Both the position numbers and the translations under genes were made by a program. From positions 1 through 6,635 of the forward strand of contig JAGLYY010000234.1 in assembly GCA_023131935.1 (NCBI GenBank): a stretch of DNA of 6,635 nucleotides. The letters run 5' to 3'. Below are positions 1-6,089 of this stretch, one piece after another. Below the pieces are notes generated by a model. The model saw nothing but the letters and a program-made list of their open reading frames with translations, did not search any database and had not been told where the DNA came from. The number at the start of each line of letters is the position of its first letter. The first letter of the stretch is position 1. Source of the DNA: Spirochaetales bacterium. Lineage in GTDB: Bacteria; Spirochaetota; Spirochaetia; JAGLYY01.

Positions 1-695
1 AATTCCAGTTTCGATGTCACTTTTTCAAGCTGCTTCAGGGTAAATGAGTTAAAAAGAATTTCACTTAACAGGTCATCATCTTCAGACAATAACCCTTCGG
101 CAATATCCCTGTGCTTTTTAAATGTGGTTCCGGGCACGGCTTCTTTTTTCATGCAAGCGCAAAATACCAGGGTAGACACAAATGGAAGTGATAATGAATA
201 TGCCATAATTTCATCATGGGAATCAAATGAATAATGGAAAATACTGATATGTCTTTCTGAGAAAAAGTCATTAAAGAAATCCGCGCCTTTTTCTGATGAC
301 TCTTTGATAATGACTGCACTTTCCTTACTGAGAGACTGCATATTGCCAAATGTAGGTCCAAACATGGGATGAATTGAAACAAATTCTCTCCCTGCAGTCA
401 TGTAAAATTCCTGCAAACCTGATTTAACAGATGCCATATCTGCAATAATACAATTTTCCGGAATAAACTCCATCAGTTCTCCAAATACCTGGATTGTTTG
501 TTTTAAAGGCACTGCATTGATAAGCAGTTCAGGTTTAAATTCACTGATATCAGCTTTATCTATCAACACATTGTACAGGGGGTTTTTAAGCTTTCCCTGC
601 TCTTTTTCCAATAAAGCCAACTCATGGCTATCCTTCATCAATTCTTTTGTCAGCCATGCACCCATATGACCGATCCCTACAATACAGATTCTCAT
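1..695 (-). CDS. tyrA: Prephenate dehydrogenase-like protein (TyrA family), C-terminus cut by window edge
   Basis: The frame is open for 231 codons from the ATG at 695 to the window start, with no stop reached. The expected role is oxidative decarboxylation of prephenate to 4-hydroxyphenylpyruvate with NAD(P)+ in tyrosine synthesis, in the cytoplasm. The N-terminus is a Rossmann fold: VGIGHMGAW at residues 6-14 gives GxGxxG, and an acidic residue after the second strand (about E30) would suit NAD+. NAVPLKQT (60-67), DMASVKSG (86-93) and SIHPMFGP (107-114) are family hallmarks, the last carrying the conserved catalytic-type His109. Helical C-terminal domain follows. The region usually reading SHLPH reads LSLPF here (168-172), so both histidines are absent. 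The related family usually runs about 260-290 residues, so only a short tail is missing. The start is set by a strong ribosome site, AAGGGGGG, six bases or so upstream. The gene is transcribed divergently from thrA and is much more AT-rich. The family call is confident; exact substrate less so. Confidence 0.85.
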   Translation of the reverse strand, partial: MRICIVGIGHMGAWLTKELMKDSHELALLEKEQGKLKNPLYNVLIDKADISEFKPELLINAVPLKQTIQVFGELMEFIPENCIIADMASVKSGLQEFYMTAGREFVSIHPMFGPTFGNMQSLSKESAVIIKESSEKGADFFNDFFSERHISIFHYSFDSHDEIMAYSLSLPFVSTLVFCACMKKEAVPGTTFKKHRDIAEGLLSEDDDLLSEILFNSFTLKQLEKVTSKLE

Positions 696-699
696 TGTT

Positions 700-707
700 C
701 CCCCCTT
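700..707 (-). promoter_or_regulatory. Shine-Dalgarno sequence of the tyrA-like gene
   Basis: On the minus strand AAGGGGGG lies 4 bases before the ATG at 693-695. It is the strongest ribosome-binding site in the window and fixes the start of the TyrA-like gene, since the protein then begins directly with the first beta strand of the Rossmann fold. Confidence 0.7.
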
Positions 708-723
708 ATAGCATACACGAAAT

Positions 724-729
724 ATCATA
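724..729 (-). promoter_or_regulatory. Possible -10 element for the tyrA-like gene
   Basis: TATGAT on the minus strand matches the sigma70 -10 consensus at five of six bases and would give a leader of roughly 20 bases. No convincing -35 hexamer is seen at 16-18 bases upstream, and the region is AT-rich, so chance matches are likely. Offered only as the best candidate. Confidence 0.25.
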
Positions 730-770
730 TTAATAAAAAAAATCCCTAACGGACTTAACCCTTTCGGTAT

Positions 771-810
771 TTCACGATACTATTCACCTGATTATATACG
801 TTCTTATACA
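771..810 (+). promoter_or_regulatory. Candidate promoter region for the thr operon
   Basis: Two weak sigma70-like pairs are visible. One is TTCACG (771-776) with TATATA (793-798), spacer 16. The other is TTCACC (783-788) with TATACA (805-810), spacer 16. The second -10 lies inside the 18-bp palindrome at 800-817. Each hexamer matches consensus only at three or four positions, so neither pair is secure. The leader would be only about 10-25 bases, which leaves no room for a leader peptide or attenuator. Confidence 0.35.
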
Positions 811-817
811 TAAGAAC
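800..817. promoter_or_regulatory. Perfect 18-bp palindrome, likely operator upstream of thrA
   Basis: GTTCTTAT-AC-ATAAGAAC: two 8-base arms are exact inverse complements around a 2-base centre. It ends 13 bases before the thrA ATG and three bases before its AGGG ribosome site, and covers a candidate -10. This position suits binding by a dimeric transcription factor that blocks initiation. As RNA it could also fold as a 7-bp stem with a TACA loop next to the ribosome site. No half-site copy was noticed elsewhere in the window. I do not recognise it as the box of a named regulator. Confidence 0.6.
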
Positions 818-830
818 AGCAGGGTGCGGT

Positions 831-3398
831 ATGAAAAAGCAGAACTGGATTATCTATAAATTCGGAGGGAGCAGCGTAGCTGATCCCGATTGTTTCAGAA
901 GGGTCGCGCAGCTTACCCTGGGAAACGGGAAGGGGGGACACAACTGCGGGCCTCAGTCCCCATCGCCCACGGTTACCGGAGTTACAGGAGTTATCGGAGT
1001 TGTAGTTTCCGCAATCTTCGGGATGACAGACCGTTTATTGAACATGATAGATCTGACTGTTGGGCAGGATGAGAATTATCCGGATCATCTGAAGCTGATC
1101 ACCGCTGAACATCTGAAAATAATCGATTCTCTCTTTACCGGCGGAATGGAACGGGAGGACCTGAAATCTGTTATTGAAACAGATCAGAACGATATTCTCG
1201 ATATACTCCGGGCGGTTTACCTGAGCAGATACTGTTCCTCCTGGGTCAAGGCGCTGTTAATCGGTTACGGTGAAATCTGGTCTTCCCGCATTCTGGCAGC
1301 CCTGATTCAGCGGGAGGTGCCCGCAACCAGGTGGGGAGATTCAAGACAGATTATTGCCTTGAAAAATGACAGGGGCAGCCCGATTGTCAACTGGGATCTG
1401 TCTTCGAAGAATTTCCAGGATTTCATTGACGCAAACCCGGGGGATATATATGTTTTCCCCGGATTCATTGCAAGAGATGTGAAAAAGCGGCCTGCAACTC
1501 TAGGGAGAAACGGCAGCGATTATTCAGCATCTATCTTCGCCCTCCTTGCCGGAGCTTCCTCCATTACCATATGGAGCGATGTTGAGGGGGTTCTGAGCGC
1601 CGACCCGGCCCGTGTACCTGAGCCTCTCCTACTCGAGACCTTGTCCTACCAGGAAGCGATGGAGCTTGCCTTTTTCGGAGCAACCATTATTCATCCCCGG
1701 GCCATTTCTCCAGCAATCGCTAAGAAGATACCGATCTGGATCAGAAGCACCTTTAAGCCGGAAGCAGGGGGAACCTGCATACGCTCAATTGATCCGGATG
1801 ATGATTCAAAGGCACGGCAGCGCACCGTAAAAGGGTTTTCCACCATCGACGGCATCGCCCTCATCAATCTTGAAGGCAGGGGGATGATAGGCGTGCCGGG
1901 TATCGCCGAAAGGGTGTTTGCCGCCATGCACCGGTCCAATATTTCGGTGATTTTCATCTCCCAGGCAAGCTCGGAACACTCCATCTGCTTTGCTCTGCCG
2001 GAGGAAGATGCCGACCGGGCAAGGGAGATACTGGAGGCTGAATTCACCTTTGAAATTCAGAAAGGCTCCGTTCAGTCCTTTGAAGTTTCCCGGGACCTAA
2101 GCATAATCGCGGTTGTGGGAGACGGGATGGTCAGGAAAACCGGTGTGGCTGCCACTTTCTTCGGCGCCCTGGGAAAAGCCGGAGTTAACGTCCGTGCAAT
2201 TGCCCAGGGATCATCTGAACGGAATATCTCCGCGGTTATCAATACCGCTGATGCCACCCGGGCGCTTCGGGCTGCCCATGCCGGGTTTTTCCTTTCCAAC
2301 CAGACCCTTTCGGTTGGGATTATCGGCCACGGAATAATCGGAGGGGCACTTATTGAGCAGCTTCGGGAGCAGAGGGAAGTGCTGCGGGACAAATTCAGTA
2401 TTGATCTGAGGGTCCGGGGGATATGCAATTCCAGGAAAATGATCCTTCGGGAAAACCTGGACCTCTCGAGCTGGCGTCAGGCATTAACAGAGGAGGGGGA
2501 AAAAACAGATATTGAAACTTTCGCCTCCTTCATCAAAGCTGATCACATCCCCAATGCCGTTATCATAGACTGTACAGCCGAGGAGGCGGTGGCTGCACAG
2601 TATCCGAAATGGCTCGAGCAGAAGATCAGCGTAATCACCCCGAACAAGAAGGCAGGGGCCGGGCCATTGGATACCTACCGTAGAATAATGCAGCTGGGCC
2701 GGAAGATGAATGCTCACTTCCTCTACGAAGCCACGGTAGGTGCCGGGCTCCCGGTCATCACTACTCTACGGGATTTGATACAGACTGGAGACCAAATACT
2801 CCGCATAGAAGGGGTTCTTTCAGGGACCCTGTCGTACATCTTCAACGGCATATCCGGGGGGAAGACTTTTTCTGAAAGTGTAATCGATGCTCGAAACAGC
2901 GGGTTCACCGAACTGGATCCCCGGGAAGATCTGTCGGGAATGGATGTGGCCCGGAAGGTGATAATCCTTGCCCGGGAGATGGGCCTCGAATTGAGTTTGG
3001 AAGACATTGAGGTTCAGAGCATGATACCTGCCGAGCTGAAGAATACCCCCGGGGTCGAGGCCTTTCTCAAACTGCTCCCGGAATATAACGGCGAGATGGG
3101 ACAACTCAAGGAGGAAGCCGATGCGGAGGGGAAGGTCCTGCGGTATGTCGGTATTGTGAATCCGGGAGGGAAATCCGAGGTATGCATACGGCACTACGAG
3201 AAGAGCCACCCCTTCGCATCTCTTTCCTCAAGCGACAACATCATAGCCTTTACGACAAAGCGGTATTTCGAGCAGCCGCTTATCGTACAGGGTCCGGGAG
3301 CCGGGCCGGAAGTTACCGCAGCGGGGGTATTTGCGGATCTCCTCCGGCTTGCCGCGTATATCAGCACTCCCGGGGTTCTTCATCAGGAGGGCCGGTAG
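831..3398 (+). CDS. thrA: Bifunctional aspartokinase / homoserine dehydrogenase
   Basis: This 855-aa fused enzyme catalyses the first and third steps of the aspartate pathway: phosphorylation of aspartate by ATP, and NAD(P)H reduction of aspartate semialdehyde to homoserine. The aspartokinase domain (about 1-335) shows KFGGSSVA (10-17), VVVSA (57-61), GRNGSDYSA (225-233) and IWSDVEGVLSADP (247-259). Two ACT-like units follow (about 340-415 and 424-488), with ISQASSEHS (376-384) and IAQGSSERNIS (457-467). Q378 and Q459 correspond to the glutamines linked to threonine binding in plant AK-HSDH, so threonine feedback is inferred. The dehydrogenase half begins with VGIIGHGIIGGA (495-506, GxGxxG), then TPNKKA (603-608), YEATVGAGLPVI (632-643), GVLSGTLSYIFN (661-672) and GMDVARKV (703-710), with likely catalytic D705 and K709. 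It is about 35 residues longer than E. coli ThrA, mainly through an insertion at 33-55. The ribosome site is a modest AGGG at 821-824. First gene of the operon. Confidence 0.97.
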   Translation: MKKQNWIIYKFGGSSVADPDCFRRVAQLTLGNGKGGHNCGPQSPSPTVTGVTGVIGVVVSAIFGMTDRLLNMIDLTVGQDENYPDHLKLITAEHLKIIDSLFTGGMEREDLKSVIETDQNDILDILRAVYLSRYCSSWVKALLIGYGEIWSSRILAALIQREVPATRWGDSRQIIALKNDRGSPIVNWDLSSKNFQDFIDANPGDIYVFPGFIARDVKKRPATLGRNGSDYSASIFALLAGASSITIWSDVEGVLSADPARVPEPLLLETLSYQEAMELAFFGATIIHPRAISPAIAKKIPIWIRSTFKPEAGGTCIRSIDPDDDSKARQRTVKGFSTIDGIALINLEGRGMIGVPGIAERVFAAMHRSNISVIFISQASSEHSICFALPEEDADRAREILEAEFTFEIQKGSVQSFEVSRDLSIIAVVGDGMVRKTGVAATFFGALGKAGVNVRAIAQGSSERNISAVINTADATRALRAAHAGFFLSNQTLSVGIIGHGIIGGALIEQLREQREVLRDKFSIDLRVRGICNSRKMILRENLDLSSWRQALTEEGEKTDIETFASFIKADHIPNAVIIDCTAEEAVAAQYPKWLEQKISVITPNKKAGAGPLDTYRRIMQLGRKMNAHFLYEATVGAGLPVITTLRDLIQTGDQILRIEGVLSGTLSYIFNGISGGKTFSESVIDARNSGFTELDPREDLSGMDVARKVIILAREMGLELSLEDIEVQSMIPAELKNTPGVEAFLKLLPEYNGEMGQLKEEADAEGKVLRYVGIVNPGGKSEVCIRHYEKSHPFASLSSSDNIIAFTTKRYFEQPLIVQGPGAGPEVTAAGVFADLLRLAAYISTPGVLHQEGR
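972..998 (+). repeat. In-frame 9-bp tandem repeat, three copies, inside thrA
   Basis: The units are GTTACCGGA, GTTACAGGA and GTTATCGGA, and a decayed fourth unit GTTGTAGTT follows at 999-1007. They encode VTG, VTG, VIG and VVV. The copies differ only at the sixth base or at the fifth, so they look like recent slippage products. The unit length is a multiple of three, so a copy-number change would keep the reading frame. Confidence 0.75.
3385..3390 (+). promoter_or_regulatory. Shine-Dalgarno sequence of thrC within the end of thrA
   Basis: AGGAGG lies 9 bases before the ATG at 3400 and inside the last codons of thrA, whose TAG is at 3396-3398. It decides the thrC start: the in-frame ATG at 3331 has no such site and would add 23 residues unrelated to the family N-terminus. 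Confidence 0.8.
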
Positions 3399-3399
3399 G

Positions 3400-4776
3400 A
3401 TGAGGGGAATCGACTGTTACAGCACTAACGGAATTTCTCAGGACTTTCCGATTCTGGAAGCAGTCCGTTCCGGCCTGGCTCCCGATGGGGGGCTGTTCAT
3501 GCCCCGGTTTCTTCCATCCTTCAGCCCTGAAGAGATAGCCGGAATGAAAGAAAACACCTACGGGGAGATTGCCGAAAGAATCCTCGTCCCCTTCTTTCCG
3601 GAGCCCTTGAAATCCCGGCTTGCAGGACACTGCCGGGAGGTGTACACATTTTCCCCACTCCTGGAGAAGGTCGACCGGAATATCTCGGTCATGCGCCTCG
3701 ATACCGGTCCGACGGCATCTTTCAAGGATTTCGCCGCGGTTATCATGGCCAGGATCATGGGAGAGGCCATCAATGAGGGAGAGAAACTGGTAATACTCAC
3801 CGCCACCAGCGGAGACACCGGTTCGGCCATCGCCAGGGCATTTCTCAATGTCCCGGGAATAGAGGTGGTAGTCCTTTTCCCCCTGGAGGAAATATCGGAA
3901 AACCAGCGGAGGCAGATAACAACCCTGGGGGAAGGCAACCTTCAGGTCATCGGCCTGGAGGGGAAATTTGATGATGCCCAGTGGATGGTAAAAAAAGCAT
4001 TTACCGATCCCGAATTGAAATCCTGCAACCTCACTTCCGCAAACTCCATCAACATCGCCCGGCTGCTTCCCCAAACGGTATACTATTTCTGGGCCTGCTC
4101 CCGGCTCTGCGAAACCGGCGAAGAAATATTGTTCTCAATACCCTCCGGAAATTTCGGCAGCATGATGGGAGCGGTCCTCGCCGGACGGATGGGTCTCCCG
4201 GTTAAGAAACTGATAATCGGTACCAATACCAACGATGCTTTTCCCCGTTTCCTGGAAACAGGGAGATATGAAAAAATTGTGCCTTCCCGTAAGTGCATCT
4301 CCAACGCGATGAACGTAGGACACCCGAGCAACCTAGCCAGGCTGATCGATCTTTTCGGTGGTCATCTCGATGAGCAGGGTGCCCTTACCTCCCCCCCCGA
4401 TATGGGCCGTCTCCGAGCTCTGTTTTTTTCCGTACCTGTGGATGACCACACAACCCGCCGCACCATAGAATCGGCCTATAAGGAGCACCACTTGCTCCTG
4501 GAACCCCACGGCGCTGTTGCCTGGCACGCACTGCAGCAGTATTACACAGAGTCAGCGGCTGCCGGCGACACCACCGCGGAATCACTGACCGCCGTCAGCC
4601 TCGAGACTGCTCATCCCGCAAAATTTCCTGAAGAGATTCTTTCACTTATCGGAATACATCCGGAATATCCCGAAAGCTTGAAAAATCTGGGGGGCCGAGA
4701 GGAACAGTATACGAAGATGGCCGCCGATTATTCCGGGTTTAGGGATTTCCTCATACGGAGTTTTACCTGTTCATGA
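3400..4776 (+). CDS. thrC: Threonine synthase
   Basis: This PLP enzyme converts O-phosphohomoserine and water to threonine and phosphate, the last step of the pathway. With the start at 3400 the protein has 458 residues, close to E. coli ThrC, and opens with CYSTNG (6-11), the typical beginning of the family; the open frame continues upstream into thrA but that part is not family-like. TGPTASFKDF (102-111) carries the Schiff-base lysine, K109. Further landmarks are TATSGDTGSA (134-143), SANSINIARLLPQ (213-225), the PLP-phosphate loop PSGNFG (248-253), SNAMNVGHPSN (301-311), EPHGAVAW (368-375) and ETAHPAKF (402-409). No key residue is missing. A single base separates the thrA stop from the ATG, so translation is probably coupled. 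Codons 331-333 lie in a run of eight Cs at 4391-4398. The need for phosphohomoserine implies a homoserine kinase nearby, and the next gene is the candidate. Confidence 0.96.
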   Translation: MRGIDCYSTNGISQDFPILEAVRSGLAPDGGLFMPRFLPSFSPEEIAGMKENTYGEIAERILVPFFPEPLKSRLAGHCREVYTFSPLLEKVDRNISVMRLDTGPTASFKDFAAVIMARIMGEAINEGEKLVILTATSGDTGSAIARAFLNVPGIEVVVLFPLEEISENQRRQITTLGEGNLQVIGLEGKFDDAQWMVKKAFTDPELKSCNLTSANSINIARLLPQTVYYFWACSRLCETGEEILFSIPSGNFGSMMGAVLAGRMGLPVKKLIIGTNTNDAFPRFLETGRYEKIVPSRKCISNAMNVGHPSNLARLIDLFGGHLDEQGALTSPPDMGRLRALFFSVPVDDHTTRRTIESAYKEHHLLLEPHGAVAWHALQQYYTESAAAGDTTAESLTAVSLETAHPAKFPEEILSLIGIHPEYPESLKNLGGREEQYTKMAADYSGFRDFLIRSFTCS

Positions 4777-5981
4777 AACGGCTGATTATAGTACCCGACG
4801 GAATGGCGGATCACCCCGTGGCTGCCCTCAGCAATAAAACACCCCTGGCGTATGCCCGTACCCCCGTAATGGACCGTCTTGCGGCTGAGGGCTCCTGCGG
4901 AAGGTTCAACACCGTACCGGAAGGGATGGAACCGGGATCGGAAGTGGCGAATATGGCAATAATGGGGTACGAACCGGACCTGTATTTCTGCAACCGGGGG
5001 CCCCTGGAAGCCGCCAGTATGGGAGTAGAACTGAAACCGGGGGAGATCGCCCTACGGTGCAACCTGATCCACACGGTAAATGGGAGGATCTTGAGCCATT
5101 CCGGGGGGGACCTGGAACCGGAGGAGGCAGAAGAGGTTATCTCAGCCCTGAACAGCATGACGGAAAAGGGGGATGTTCAGTTCTACCAGGGAGTAAGCTA
5201 TCGGCATATCCTGGTTCTTCGTCATCACAATGCCAGGATACAGTGTTTCCCTCCGCATAATCACCTTGGATCATTAACGGGAGAACTGAAGATTCTCCCC
5301 CAAGGGGAGGACCCGGAGGAAAAGGAGACCGCGGATCTTCTCAACAGGCTGGTAGCAAAGTCTGCAGGAGTCCTGCAAGGGATCCCATGGATCAGAGAGA
5401 AGGCCCGAAAGGGGGAACGGTTTCCCGGGCTGATCTGGCCCTGGGCGCCGGGAGAATCCCCTGCCTTTCCAACTTTAGTGGAGAGAACAGGGCTGACCGG
5501 CGGGGTAATCTCCGCCGTGGACCTCATCAAGGGGCTCGGCATCTATGCGGGTCTGGAAGTAATACCGGTCGATGGAGCCACGGGGAATTCTTTCACGAAC
5601 TACGAAGGGAAGGCAATGGCAGCTCTGGATGCCCTTCGCAGGCTTGATTTTGTTTATCTCCATGTAGAGGCTCCTGATGAAGCGGGGCATGACGGAGATG
5701 TGGAACTGAAAATAAAAACAATTGAAGATATCGACAGAAGGCTTCTTAAACCGCTCATTTCGGAAGTTGAAAAGACCGGGATGGATATCAGGATTGCCCT
5801 CCTCCCGGACCATCCGACCCCCGTTGAAGTACGGACCCATATTCGGGAGCCGGTTCCCGTGCTTATCTGGGGCCGAGGCGCGGGGCGGGACGATGTCGTG
5901 GAGTTCTCGGAAGAAGCGGTTTTCTCAGGCAGGCTGGGGACCTTTTCTCCGACAAGTTTCTTCAAGGATTTCTTTTTCTAA
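4773..5981 (+). CDS. ApgM-family phosphotransferase, probable non-classical homoserine kinase
   Basis: This 402-aa protein belongs to the alkaline-phosphatase superfamily, archaeal-type cofactor-independent phosphoglycerate mutase branch (COG3635/ApgM). All seven metal and nucleophile positions of the mutase core can be matched: D9 in VPDGMAD, nucleophile S56 in GSEVANMAIMGY (55-66), D302 and H306 in EAPDEAGHDGD (299-309), D346 and H347 in LLPDHPTP (343-350), and H356. RGPLEAASMGVEL (75-87) and GATGNSFTNYEGKA (268-281) are also typical. Members of one subgroup, annotated as 'proposed homoserine kinase' (TIGR02535), sit in thr operons that lack GHMP-type thrB. Location here fits: its ATG overlaps the thrC stop by 4 bases (ATGA), implying coupling, and the pathway step between ThrA and ThrC is otherwise unfilled. 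Only a weak CGGAG ribosome site, about 12 bases upstream, is seen. The alternative is a glycolytic phosphoglycerate mutase. The fold is certain; the kinase role is inferred from context and subgroup. Confidence 0.88.
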   Translation: MKRLIIVPDGMADHPVAALSNKTPLAYARTPVMDRLAAEGSCGRFNTVPEGMEPGSEVANMAIMGYEPDLYFCNRGPLEAASMGVELKPGEIALRCNLIHTVNGRILSHSGGDLEPEEAEEVISALNSMTEKGDVQFYQGVSYRHILVLRHHNARIQCFPPHNHLGSLTGELKILPQGEDPEEKETADLLNRLVAKSAGVLQGIPWIREKARKGERFPGLIWPWAPGESPAFPTLVERTGLTGGVISAVDLIKGLGIYAGLEVIPVDGATGNSFTNYEGKAMAALDALRRLDFVYLHVEAPDEAGHDGDVELKIKTIEDIDRRLLKPLISEVEKTGMDIRIALLPDHPTPVEVRTHIREPVPVLIWGRGAGRDDVVEFSEEAVFSGRLGTFSPTSFFKDFFF

Positions 5982-6011
5982 ACAAACAGGACAATGAAGC
6001 AGGGAGTCAGT

Positions 6012-6089
6012 ATGGAAAAGAACAGGCGCGAAACAGTAACAGGCAGGGGGCCAAAGTCCTATAGTAGAAGGACTTTAAGTCTTTTCTAA
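6012..6089 (+). CDS. Tiny ORF after the operon, possible remnant of a fourth gene (doubtful)
   Basis: A 25-codon frame starts 30 bases after the third operon gene, with a good ribosome site AGGGAG (6001-6006) five bases before its ATG; an in-frame ATG at 5994 would add six residues. Its start context, GCAGGG then TATG then AAAAG, resembles that of thrA. The predicted peptide is strongly basic, with TGRGPKSYSRR in the middle, and ends at a TAA inside the AT-rich Rpn region. The first two thirds share the operon's composition and the end does not. It may be the beginning of a gene cut off at a junction near 6055-6090, or a chance ORF. I do not recognise a family; the R-G-P-K-x-Y-x-R run recalls the start of some BON-domain proteins, but that is far too short to use. 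Confidence 0.2.
   Translation: MEKNRRETVTGRGPKSYSRRTLSLF
6053..6085 (+). terminator. Hairpin with short T tract, probable thr operon terminator
   Basis: AAAGTCCT (6053-6060) and AGGACTTT (6069-6076) are exact inverse complements around an 8-base loop, followed on the + strand by AAGTCTTTT. The stem has only four G:C pairs and the T tract is interrupted, so it is a weak Rho-independent terminator at best. On the minus strand no T run follows. It sits between two convergent genes, and the Rpn gene's stop codon (6075-6077) overlaps the right arm. Confidence 0.5.

Noticed and set aside
149..382. Short minus-strand open frame of 77 codons on the left
   Set aside because: It is an out-of-frame shadow of the TyrA-like gene, which is open across the whole region with clear family motifs.
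767..780. Small inverted repeat GTAT/ATAC
   Set aside because: Four-base arms around a six-base gap are expected by chance in an AT-rich intergenic region.
696..830. Attenuator, T-box or riboswitch ahead of thrA
   Set aside because: No leader peptide with Thr/Ile codons, no T-box sequence and no terminator-like stem with a T run is present; only the palindrome stands out.
3331..3399. Upstream in-frame ATG for thrC, giving 481 residues
   Set aside because: The added 23 residues lie within thrA, do not resemble threonine synthase N-termini, and the AGGAGG at 3385-3390 points to the ATG at 3400.
3361..4074. Long minus-strand open frame (237 codons) opposite the thrA end and thrC
   Set aside because: It lies entirely opposite well-conserved coding sequence, has no family-like motifs, and is explained by the GC-rich codon pattern of the sense genes.
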